From contig NZ_JOEK01000003.1 of NCBI RefSeq assembly GCF_000719135.1, positions 248,001-312,000 of the forward strand: 64,000 nucleotides of DNA, in the 5' to 3' direction. How positions within the stretch are numbered: position 1 is the stretch's first letter; every line of letters begins with the position of its first letter. A program made the position numbers and the translations under genes. The notes beneath the pieces are model-generated. The model had not been told where the DNA came from, made no database searches, and saw nothing but the letters and a program-made list of their open reading frames with translations. The stretch is from Streptomyces avicenniae. Its GTDB lineage: Bacteria > Actinomycetota > Actinomycetes > Streptomycetales > Streptomycetaceae. This document shows positions 1-7,014 of this stretch, one piece after another.

Positions 1-558
1 AACCGCGTCCTGGAGCTGATCGACCCGGCCAAGGACGCCGACGGCCTGCACCCGACGAACCTCGGCCGCCTCGTCCTGGGCGAGCCCGCTCCGCTGCCGT
101 GCACGCCGAACGGCATCATCGCCCTGCTGCGGCGCGGCGGCGTCACGATCGACGGCGCGCACGTCGTGGTCATCGGCCGGGGGATCACGGTCGGCCGCTC
201 CCTCCCGCTGCTGCTGACGCGCCGCAGCGAGAACGCCACCGTCACGCAGGTCCACACCGGCACCCGTGACGTCTCCGCCGAGCTGCGGCGGGCCGACATC
301 GTCGTCGCCGCCGTGGGCGTGCCGCACCTGGTGAAGCCGGAGGACGTGAAGCCGGGCGCCGCCGTCCTCGACGTCGGCGTCAGCCGCGACGAGAACGGGA
401 AGATCGCCGGTGACGTGCACCCGGGCGTCGCCGAGGTCGCGGGCTGGCTCTCGCCGAACCCCGGCGGCGTCGGGCCCATGACCCGCGCGATGCTCCTCCA
501 GAACGTGGTCGAGGCCGCGGAGCGCGCCGCCGCCCCCGACGTCCTCGCGGCGGACTGA
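1..558 (+). CDS. folD: FolD, bifunctional methylenetetrahydrofolate dehydrogenase/cyclohydrolase, C-terminal part
   Basis: Partial at the left edge; the reading frame is open from base 1. FolD oxidises 5,10-methylene-THF with NADP and hydrolyses the methenyl product to 10-formyl-THF in cytosolic one-carbon metabolism. Visible family signatures are [11 protein letters not shown] near the start, PCTPNGI, the Rossmann segment [18 protein letters not shown], and the C-terminal [12 protein letters not shown]. The product ends about 15 residues after that motif, as expected. The stop overlaps the next start (TGATG), so translation is probably coupled to the DUF3017 gene. Confidence 0.97.
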   Translation, partial: NRVLELIDPAKDADGLHPTNLGRLVLGEPAPLPCTPNGIIALLRRGGVTIDGAHVVVIGRGITVGRSLPLLLTRRSENATVTQVHTGTRDVSAELRRADIVVAAVGVPHLVKPEDVKPGAAVLDVGVSRDENGKIAGDVHPGVAEVAGWLSPNPGGVGPMTRAMLLQNVVEAAERAAAPDVLAAD

Positions 559-935
559 TGGCGCCCGGCAGCTACCCGACGCGTGGCACCGCCCGCCCCG
601 AGGGCGGGCGCCGCATCGCCAGCGGCTCCGCGCCCGCGCCCATCCGCCAGTGGCCGCTGCTCGCCGTCCTCGGCGTCACGCTGCTCGGGCTGCTCGTCAC
701 GCTGGCGAACTTCCGCGTCGGCCTGCTCCTCGTCGGCGGCGCGCTGCTCGGCGGCGCGGTGCTGCGCGGCTGGCTCCCGGCGGTGGGGATGCTGGCGGTC
801 AGGTCGCGCTTCACGGACGTGCTGACGTACGGCGTCCTCGGCGCGCTGATCGTGCTGCTGACGCTGATGGCGGAACCGGCCCCGTGGCTCGAACTGCCCT
901 TCCTCAACGACCTCCTCCGCTTCTCCGCGGGCTGA
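558..935 (+). CDS. DUF3017 small membrane protein
   Basis: 125 residues. The ATG overlaps the folD stop by one base. After a polar N-terminus of about 30 residues there are three hydrophobic stretches (about 32-50, 54-72 and 90-108), consistent with a small integral membrane protein. Length and position directly after folD fit the actinobacterial DUF3017 family, which commonly follows folD. Function unknown. It ends just before the restriction gene, which looks like inserted accessory DNA after this conserved pair. Confidence 0.85.
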   Translation: MAPGSYPTRGTARPEGGRRIASGSAPAPIRQWPLLAVLGVTLLGLLVTLANFRVGLLLVGGALLGGAVLRGWLPAVGMLAVRSRFTDVLTYGVLGALIVLLTLMAEPAPWLELPFLNDLLRFSAG

Positions 936-979
936 GTCGGCCTCACCGCTCCCTCCCGCAAGCCGAAGGTGCGCCCCCT

Positions 980-1930
980 GTGATCAACGCCGACAAACCG
1001 CAGCGCTGGAACGACGACGTGCGGGCATCCGTGCGGCTCTACAACGCGTGGTTCCTGGCGGCTGCTCCCCAGGCGTACCAGGACACGCGGCTGGTCACGG
1101 TGCACGAGGTGGAACGGGCCTTCGGCTGGACGGCCGACATGACGGCCGTCACCCCCGAGGTGCTGGAGGAGCACCCCGATGTCCTGGCCGCCCTCCGGAT
1201 GAGCACCGCGCCCCCGCTCGCCAGGGACCGCCTCGTCGGCCTCTCGTCCGGGTCGAGGTCGCTGCTGGACTCGATGGAGAAGAGCGGGCGGCTCCCCCCG
1301 AGGATGCGGCGGGAGGTGCTCTCGGGGCACCTCCGGCGCATGTGCGCCGTCCTGAACGACCTGCTGGACCAGGACCTCTTCCCCTGGTCCCGCACGGGCG
1401 GCCCGGTGGACCCGCGGCAGCGCGAGCGCGCCGCCACCGTCGTCGCCGACCGCCTCTGCGGAGCCGTCGCGGACCCGATCGTGCGGAACGCCCAGGAGCA
1501 GCGCCAGTTGGCGCTGATCGAGGAATGGCTGCTCGCCCGCGGGTACAGCAGGAAGGCGCACCCCGCGTCCTTGCCGCTGCGGACCATGCAGCCCGGCACC
1601 TTCTCGTTCCGCCAGATCGTGGTGGTCGGCGACGGCCACCCGGTCAACATCCCCGTCGATGCCGTCATCCAGCCGCACACCCCGCGCCCGCACGGCTTCC
1701 CCGTCCTCATAGAGGCCAAGTCCGCGGGCGACTTCACCAACACCAACAAGCGCCGCAAGGAGGAAGCCGCGAAGATCCACCAGCTCAAGGCGACCTACGG
1801 CGCCGACATCTCGCTCCTCCTCTTCCTCTGCGGATACTTCAACACCGGATATCTCGGGTACTCCGCGGCGGAGGGGCTCGACTGGGTGTGGGAGCACCGC
1901 ATCGACGACCTGGAGGCCGCGGGTGTCTGA
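980..1930 (+). CDS. Type II restriction endonuclease, SalI/XamI family
   Basis: 316 residues from GTG 980, chosen because AAGG lies about ten bases upstream and the frame upstream reads only as a shadow of the DUF3017 gene. The C-terminal half carries a PD-(D/E)xK-type signature: D227 followed by IEAK with E245 and K247, inside VLIEAKSAGDFTNTNK. Length and order match the SalI system of Streptomyces albus G as I recall it (endonuclease about 315, methylase about 587 residues, endonuclease gene first), and the XamI family (PF09572). The predicted target is GTCGAC. The last eight bases overlap the methylase gene. No controller gene is visible. Family assignment is from memory of motifs and lengths. 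Confidence 0.85.
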   Translation: MINADKPQRWNDDVRASVRLYNAWFLAAAPQAYQDTRLVTVHEVERAFGWTADMTAVTPEVLEEHPDVLAALRMSTAPPLARDRLVGLSSGSRSLLDSMEKSGRLPPRMRREVLSGHLRRMCAVLNDLLDQDLFPWSRTGGPVDPRQRERAATVVADRLCGAVADPIVRNAQEQRQLALIEEWLLARGYSRKAHPASLPLRTMQPGTFSFRQIVVVGDGHPVNIPVDAVIQPHTPRPHGFPVLIEAKSAGDFTNTNKRRKEEAAKIHQLKATYGADISLLLFLCGYFNTGYLGYSAAEGLDWVWEHRIDDLEAAGV

Positions 1931-3677
1931 CAGGCTGCGCGAGACCGAGGAGCGGCGGGTCGTCCTCCAACGCGAACTGGACTCGGAACGGACGCAGGCC
2001 GCCCGCAACGCATGGGGGCAGTTCGCGACGCCTCCGCCCCTGGCCTCCGAGATCATGCGGTACGCGCTGAGCCTGCACGGCGGGACGCGTGTCGATTTCC
2101 TTGAGCCGTCCTGCGGATCGGGAGCGCTGCTCTCGGCCCTGCTGCGGCACGTGGGGGACAGGACGATCGGCCGGGCCGTCGGCGTCGAACTCGATCCCCG
2201 TTTCGCGGCGGTCGCCGCCGACCTGTGGCGGGAGCACGGGGTCCGGATCGTCGAGGGCGACTTCACGCACGCGGGCACGCCGACCGGCGCCGCCGCGTCG
2301 CTGCTCGTCGCCAATCCTCCCTACGTCCGCCACCACCACCTGAGCGCGGAGAAGAAGCGCGCACTGGGCTCCCTGTGCGCGGATCAGGTGGGGATCAAAC
2401 CTTCGGGCCTCTCCGGCCTCTACCTGTACTTCGTGCTGCTCAGCCATCGCCTGCTGGCCCCGGGAGCGGTCTCCGCGTGGCTGGTCCCGAGCGAGTTCAT
2501 GGACGTCAACTACGGCGTTGCGCTGAAGCGTTACCTCTCGACCGAGGTCGAGCTCGTCCGCGTCCATCAGTACGACGCGGCGGAGACGCAGTTCGACGAC
2601 GCGCTGGTCACGTCGAGCGTCGTCGTCTTCCGGAATTCCCCCCCTTCTCCGGAAAGCGCGGCCGCATTCTCCTTCGGCGGCACGCTGTCGGCGCCGAAGG
2701 TCTCCCGGTCCGTCAGGAACGCGGAGCTGAACCCCGCCGAGAAATGGTCGCGCTACCTGTATGCCGCGACGTCGGTGGCGGGGCCCGCGAGCAGCGCGAC
2801 GGGGCCGAGACTCTCCGATTTCTTCACCATCCGCCGAGGGCTGGCGACCGGCTCGAACGCGTTCTTCATCCTCCCGCGCGGTGAGGCGGAGCGGATCGGC
2901 ATTCAGGAGAGATTCCTGCGCCCCATCCTGCCGAGTCCACGGAAATTGACGGGCGACGCGGTGGCGGCCGACAGTTCCGGCTGGCCTGACATCCCGGACC
3001 AGCTCGCCCTCATCGACTGCTCGCTGTCCCCGGAGGAACTGGTCAGGGAGAACCCGGAGCTGGCCGCCTATCTGGAGAGCGCCGACGAGAAGGTCCGGAG
3101 CGGCTATCTCGTCAGCAAGCGTTCCCCCTGGTACAAGCAGGAATCGCGCGACGCGGCCCCCGTCCTCCTGACCTACATGGGGAGAGGCAAGGACGATCGC
3201 CGCCCGCTCCGGTTCCTCAGGAACGACTCCGACGCGGTCGCCACCAACATGTACCTGATGCTCTACCCCACGGCGCGACTGCGGCATTACCTGGAGCGCG
3301 GCGCGGACGGGATGCGGCGCGTCCACGAGGCGCTGCTCTCGCTCACCGCCGAGGAGATGCGCGGAGGCGGCAGGGTGTACGGCGGCGGGCTGCACAAGAT
3401 GGAGCCCAGGGAACTCGCGGCGCTCCCGGCCGACAGCATCGCCGCCCTCGCCCCCGAACTTCTCGCGGACAGGGAGCAGGACGGGGAGCAGCACGGTGCC
3501 TCCGCCCCCGGAGCGGCCACCGGCGTCGTCCGGGCCTGGGCGCGTGCGCGGGGCATGCGCGTGACGGATCGTGGCCGCCTGGGCCCTGACGTGTGGGACG
3601 CGTGGAATCGCGCGCAGTCCGAGGGTACGGACGGTCCACGAAAGGCGGACTCGGGGACGCAACCCGCCCTGTGGTGA
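1923..3677 (+). CDS. N6-adenine DNA methyltransferase of the SalI/XamI-type system
   Basis: 584 residues from GTG 1923, overlapping the endonuclease stop, so the two are translationally coupled. Motifs in order: GQFATPPPLA at 32-41 (motif X of Eco57I-like enzymes), LEPSCGSG at 60-67 (AdoMet-binding motif I) and the catalytic NPPY at 131-134. The remainder is a large target-recognition region ending around KMEPRELAAL. It should methylate adenine in the site cut by the upstream nuclease and protect the host. The endonuclease gene comes first, so an internal promoter for the methylase is likely needed for safe establishment. Codon use is slightly less GC-biased than the flanking core genes, consistent with acquisition. 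Confidence 0.9.
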   Translation: MSDRLRETEERRVVLQRELDSERTQAARNAWGQFATPPPLASEIMRYALSLHGGTRVDFLEPSCGSGALLSALLRHVGDRTIGRAVGVELDPRFAAVAADLWREHGVRIVEGDFTHAGTPTGAAASLLVANPPYVRHHHLSAEKKRALGSLCADQVGIKPSGLSGLYLYFVLLSHRLLAPGAVSAWLVPSEFMDVNYGVALKRYLSTEVELVRVHQYDAAETQFDDALVTSSVVVFRNSPPSPESAAAFSFGGTLSAPKVSRSVRNAELNPAEKWSRYLYAATSVAGPASSATGPRLSDFFTIRRGLATGSNAFFILPRGEAERIGIQERFLRPILPSPRKLTGDAVAADSSGWPDIPDQLALIDCSLSPEELVRENPELAAYLESADEKVRSGYLVSKRSPWYKQESRDAAPVLLTYMGRGKDDRRPLRFLRNDSDAVATNMYLMLYPTARLRHYLERGADGMRRVHEALLSLTAEEMRGGGRVYGGGLHKMEPRELAALPADSIAALAPELLADREQDGEQHGASAPGAATGVVRAWARARGMRVTDRGRLGPDVWDAWNRAQSEGTDGPRKADSGTQPALW

Positions 3678-3755
3678 ACGTACTCGCCCGCCGGGGGCGG
3701 GTGTGCAGCCCCGGCGCAGGCGTCGGGGGCAGGCCGGACCACGGAGGCTCGCGCG

Positions 3756-4568
3756 GTGCGTCGCAGATGGCAGGAGACCCGGGCGGCCTTCGAGCGCGGC
3801 TGGTACGAGCACGAGGGGCACAGGGTCGATCTGTCGGCCGGTCTCGACGCCATGCGCGCGGGCATCAGGCTGCACCACCCCGGTGAGCTGCGCCGCCTGC
3901 CGTTCCCCGAGGGCAGGGGGACCACGCGCGTCGAGGTGACGGACGAGAGCACCCTGGAGGCGGTGGAGCGGCTGGCCGGGGCCGGTGGCGGGGCGGGGCG
4001 GCTCGCGGCGCTGAACTTCGCGTCGGCCCGCAACCCGGGCGGGGGCGTGGCCCGTGGGGCGCGTGCCCAGGAGGAGAGCCTGGCCCGTGCCAGCGCGCTG
4101 TACGACGCGCTGGTCCGCTGCCCGGAGTTCTACGCCTTCCACCGCGACCACCCCGATCCGTTCTACAGCGACCAGGTCGTGTATGCGCCGGACGTGCCGG
4201 TGTTCCGCCGGGACGACGGGTCCTGGCTGCCCGCGCCGCTGCCGGTGGCGTTCCTGACGTCGGCCGCGCCGAACCGGCGGATGATCGAGCGCGACCGGCC
4301 GGGCGCCGTGGGGAGGATTCCCGGCGCGCTGGCGACGCGCGCCCGCGGCGTGCTCGCCGTGGCGGCGCATCACGGGCACTCCCGTCTCGTGCTGGGCGCG
4401 TGGGGCTGCGGCGTGTTCGGCAACGAACCGGCCGAGGTCGCCGAGGCGTTCGCGGCGCACCTGCGCGGCGACTTCGCCGGGGTCTTCACACGCGTCGTGT
4501 TCGCCGTCCTGGACCGGGACGGCACCACCCGCGAGCCCTTCGAGCGCGCGCTGCCCGGCATGTCGTGA
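3756..4568 (+). CDS. Bacterial-type poly(ADP-ribose) glycohydrolase (TIGR02452/DUF2263, macrodomain-like)
   Basis: 270 residues from GTG 3756 with GGAGG eight bases upstream. The key signature is GGG-x7-QEE in NPGGGVARGARAQEESLARA (about residues 92-111), the catalytic loop of bacterial PARGs; the two glutamates of QEE are the expected catalytic pair. Further family blocks are YSDQVVYAPDVPVFR, TSAAPN and LGAWGCGVFGN. It should remove ADP-ribose from modified targets in the cytosol. It lies 78 bases after the methylase and may be co-transcribed. No ADP-ribosyltransferase gene is recognisable nearby. Confidence 0.88.
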   Translation: MRRRWQETRAAFERGWYEHEGHRVDLSAGLDAMRAGIRLHHPGELRRLPFPEGRGTTRVEVTDESTLEAVERLAGAGGGAGRLAALNFASARNPGGGVARGARAQEESLARASALYDALVRCPEFYAFHRDHPDPFYSDQVVYAPDVPVFRRDDGSWLPAPLPVAFLTSAAPNRRMIERDRPGAVGRIPGALATRARGVLAVAAHHGHSRLVLGAWGCGVFGNEPAEVAEAFAAHLRGDFAGVFTRVVFAVLDRDGTTREPFERALPGMS

Positions 4569-4619
4569 GGACGGCCCGGACGGCGGGACGGCGGGTTCCG
4601 GGACGACGTGCTCATGCTG

Positions 4620-4648
4620 GCGGGGCGCGGCTCCTGTCCGCGCCCCGC
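4620..4648. terminator. Strong hairpin after the PARG gene
   Basis: A perfect 11-bp inverted repeat, GCGGGGCGCGG then a 7-base loop then CCGCGCCCCGC, about 50 bases after the PARG stop. There is no T-run, as is usual in Streptomyces. The rest of the 4569-4933 gap holds no convincing gene, only the toxin promoter region. Confidence 0.6.
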
Positions 4649-4864
4649 TCATCGGCCACGGGTGCGGCGTTGCAGGTGTCAAGGTGGTGAGTTCGACGGG
4701 GCGGGTGCGGGTGATCTGACCTGATTCGCGCCTGCGACCAGGTCTGTCCAGGGCGGGGTTCGCCTCAATTGGCTTGCTGGCTCACGTTGTTGCTCGTGTG
4801 GTCGGTCGTCCTCCCACTCGTTCGCATAGTGCAGGTGAACTGCTCGGTTGCGCCGGTGGGCGCG

Positions 4865-4893
4865 TTGAAGGTTGCGAGTGGAAACGCTACGGT
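4865..4893 (+). promoter_or_regulatory. Promoter-like element upstream of toxin copy 1
   Basis: TTGAAG, 17-base spacer, TACGGT. The same arrangement, with the same spacer length and TATGGT, sits at the equivalent place before toxin copy 2 although the surrounding bases have diverged. It lies about 40 bases upstream of the GTG start and fits an SigA/HrdB-type -35/-10 pair. Confidence 0.5.
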
Positions 4894-4933
4894 CGCCCTA
4901 GCTCATCGTCTGATCACACAGGGGGTGTTGGGC

Positions 4934-6469
4934 GTGGCGCGGCCGTATGACTGGAGTCCGGTCGGTATGGACTCCGACCCGACACCTGGCGAGCCCGAGG
5001 AGGTCCGCGATCTCGCGGAGGAACTTGAGCGCTTCTCCGACACGGTGGACGAGGCGGTGGGGCGGGTGCGGGGGTTGGCGTCGGACCGTGCGCTGCTGGA
5101 CTGGGCGGGGCTGTCGGCGGGCGCGTTTCGTGACGAGTTCGACGGTGTGCCGGGGAACTTGACCAAGTTGCGTGACTCGTACGACCTGTGCGCGCAGGCG
5201 TTACAGACGTACTGGCCGAAGTTGCAGACGGCGCAGGGTCAGGCGGATCGTGCGCTGGATCGTGCGATAGCGGCGCAGGCGGATCTGACGTCGGCGCAGG
5301 GCTCGTTGGGCGATGCGCGGGACTGGGTGTCGCGGGCGGGGGACGAGTCGGACCGGTTGCAGCGTGAGGGTGAGCGGGACAACGCGCCGCCGCCGGACGA
5401 GGCGGAGGTGCGGGCGGCGACCCGCGATCGCCGGGCGGCCGATGCGGCGCGTGAGGCGGCGCAGGCGCGTGTGGATGCGGCCCAGGACAGTCTTGACACC
5501 GCCCGTGAACTGGCGCGTCAGGCGCGGGAGATGCGTGAGGAGGCCGCGCGCGAGGCGGCCCGTGACATCGACGAGGCGTCCGACGCCGGGATCCAGAACC
5601 GCAAGTGGTGGCAGGAGGCCGCCCGGTGGGTGACGGAGAACTGGGACACGGTAGTCGATGTCTGCAAGGTCGTCGTCGCCGTCCTCGGGGTCGTCGTGAT
5701 GATCATCGGCGGGCCCCTCGCGCTTCTTGTGCTGGCGGCGGCGCTGGTCGTCCTGGCGGACACGTTGATCAAGTACGCGCGCGGTGAAGCGTCCCTGTGG
5801 GACGTCGCGTTCTCCGCCCTGGACTGCATCCCGGGCATGCGCGGCCTCACCACCCTGGGCGGACTCGCCGTCGGAGTCCGCGGCGGGATCAGGGCCGCGC
5901 GGGGCGGGCTGCGGAGCCTGGGCGCGGCGGCGCGGCGCGCCCCGGGCAGGGCCGGGGCGGCACGACCGCCGACAGGGACGCCGCCGTCACCGTCGTCACT
6001 GCCGTCACCTTCATCTCCCCTCGTCTTCCACGCGGATGCGCTGACCCTGCGGGCCAGGAGCGAATTCGTCGTGAACAACTTCCCCTGGCTCATGGACGTG
6101 AACAACCGTGGTCAGCTCGGATACATCAACAATTGCTCGAACTGCGTGGTCACGGTTGACCGCCGACTCGACGGCATCGCGGTGGGTGTGGCGCCGCTGT
6201 GGCGTGGTCGGTGGCCGGACCTGCACGCTTTGGGCGCGGAGGGCATGCAGTACCAGCGGGTGGATTCCTATGACGACATCGCCGCTGATCTGGCCCGCAG
6301 AGGAGTCGGCTCCAGGAGCGTCGTCTACGTTCAGAGGCCCAACAGGATCGCCCATGTGTTCAACGCGGTCCACGTACCGGACGGGATCGCCTTTCTGGAC
6401 GGCCAGTCAGGCGCGTTGGCGCGATTGGAGAGCGATGTCACCGAGATATCCCATCTCCCTTATCGGTAG
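4934..6469 (+). CDS. Polymorphic toxin with C-terminal papain-fold (Tox-PL) domain, copy 1
   Basis: 511 residues from GTG 4934. This start is shared with the other two toxin loci (ARPYDWSPVGMDSD) and is preceded by AGGGGGTG. Order: an N-terminal WXG100/LXG-like alpha-helical segment (about 15-230, with a WAGLSAGAF motif and long Ala/Arg/Glu coiled coil); two adjacent transmembrane helices (about 235-280) with GGPLAL between; a Gly/Arg/Pro linker; and a C-terminal 113-residue papain-fold toxin domain. Putative catalytic residues are C404 (NCSNCVV), H474 (AHVFNAV) and D489 (FLDGQSG). This architecture is exported, probably by the type VII route, and Tox-PL domains are predicted glutamine deamidases or peptidases. 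Leu90 is a TTA codon, so translation may depend on the bldA tRNA. The cognate immunity gene follows after 29 bases. Confidence 0.85.
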   Translation: MARPYDWSPVGMDSDPTPGEPEEVRDLAEELERFSDTVDEAVGRVRGLASDRALLDWAGLSAGAFRDEFDGVPGNLTKLRDSYDLCAQALQTYWPKLQTAQGQADRALDRAIAAQADLTSAQGSLGDARDWVSRAGDESDRLQREGERDNAPPPDEAEVRAATRDRRAADAAREAAQARVDAAQDSLDTARELARQAREMREEAAREAARDIDEASDAGIQNRKWWQEAARWVTENWDTVVDVCKVVVAVLGVVVMIIGGPLALLVLAAALVVLADTLIKYARGEASLWDVAFSALDCIPGMRGLTTLGGLAVGVRGGIRAARGGLRSLGAAARRAPGRAGAARPPTGTPPSPSSLPSPSSPLVFHADALTLRARSEFVVNNFPWLMDVNNRGQLGYINNCSNCVVTVDRRLDGIAVGVAPLWRGRWPDLHALGAEGMQYQRVDSYDDIAADLARRGVGSRSVVYVQRPNRIAHVFNAVHVPDGIAFLDGQSGALARLESDVTEISHLPYR

Positions 6470-6498
6470 CCCTCGGGAAGTCACGAAGGAGCGCGCAG

Positions 6499-6780
6499 AT
6501 GGTTTCGCATGAGGAAGCGTTGCGGGCCGCGGTCGAGTATCTGCGGCATACCTACCGGGACATGCCCTACACCTTCGTGATGGAGCCTGAGCTGACGACG
6601 GAGCATCGCGAGGTCTGGGCCATCCGCTTCGACACCGAGGAGCGCCGGGACACCGGCGACATGACCAAGGCGCCCTTCACGCGCCTTCTCCTGGTGCCCA
6701 AGGACGGGGCCGAGCCGTGGTTCCCGCCGTCCGCATGGTCCGTCGGCGAGTTCGAAGCGCAGCTCGGCCCCCCGCAGTGA
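6499..6780 (+). CDS. Imm35/YrhB-type immunity protein for toxin copy 1
   Basis: 93 residues, ATG 6499 with AAGGAG upstream. No signal peptide or membrane segment, so cytosolic. Conserved features shared with the paralogue at 8552 are an N-terminal helix beginning with S-x-EEALR, Y-R-D-M, then LLVPKDG and a Pro-rich end. These match the YrhB/Imm35 family that accompanies papain-fold toxins in actinobacteria. It should bind and neutralise the preceding toxin in the producing cell. It is about 50 percent identical by eye to the second immunity protein, so the two pairs may be partly separate in specificity. Confidence 0.78.
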   Translation: MVSHEEALRAAVEYLRHTYRDMPYTFVMEPELTTEHREVWAIRFDTEERRDTGDMTKAPFTRLLLVPKDGAEPWFPPSAWSVGEFEAQLGPPQ

Positions 6781-6854
6781 GCGATCCCCGGCTCCGGGCG
6801 TCGGCGCCCGGCTCCCCCCGAGGCTGAAGCGGCTCGGCGGCGTCGTCTCGTTCA
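6778..6854 (+). pseudogene. Internally deleted remnant of the duplicated Imm35/papain gene
   Basis: The first copy's counterpart of the gene at 8830. It keeps the start (GTGAGCGATCCCCGGC, overlapping the immunity stop as in copy 2), then jumps directly to the region equivalent to about 9827-9890, reading as KRLGGVVS. The junction falls in CCCCGGC, present at both ends of the missing segment in the intact copy (8839 and 9827). The implied loss is 988 bases, not a multiple of three, so the frame shifts and stops early. Downstream to about 6930 nothing is recognisable. Confidence 0.75.
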
Positions 6855-6945
6855 CCGGCCTCGAAGCGGCGTTTGCCCGTGCACGCGAGATTTCGGACGA
6901 CGGCTCGGTGTCGCCCAGGAGTGGGCTGCTGTGCCGGGGCGAACG

Positions 6946-6974
6946 TTGAAGGTTCCGTGTACGGACACTATGGT
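6946..6974 (+). promoter_or_regulatory. Promoter-like element upstream of toxin copy 2
   Basis: TTGAAG, 17-base spacer, TATGGT, matching the element at 4865-4893 in position and spacing. It is followed by a conserved stretch (ATCGTCTGATC) and the GAGGGGG ribosome site of the toxin. Independent conservation of the hexamers supports a real promoter. Confidence 0.5.
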
Positions 6975-7014
6975 CGCTTCTGCCGATCGTCTGATCGCAG
7001 AGGGGGTGTCGGAC

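Noticed and set aside
572..2314. 580-codon open frame on the minus strand
   Set aside because: Antisense to DUF3017 and the restriction genes. Its composition is Arg/Pro/Ala shadow coding with no family motif; the plus-strand genes have clear motifs.
1839..4682. 947-codon minus-strand open frame
   Set aside because: Shadow of the methylase and PARG genes, a usual effect of high-GC third positions.
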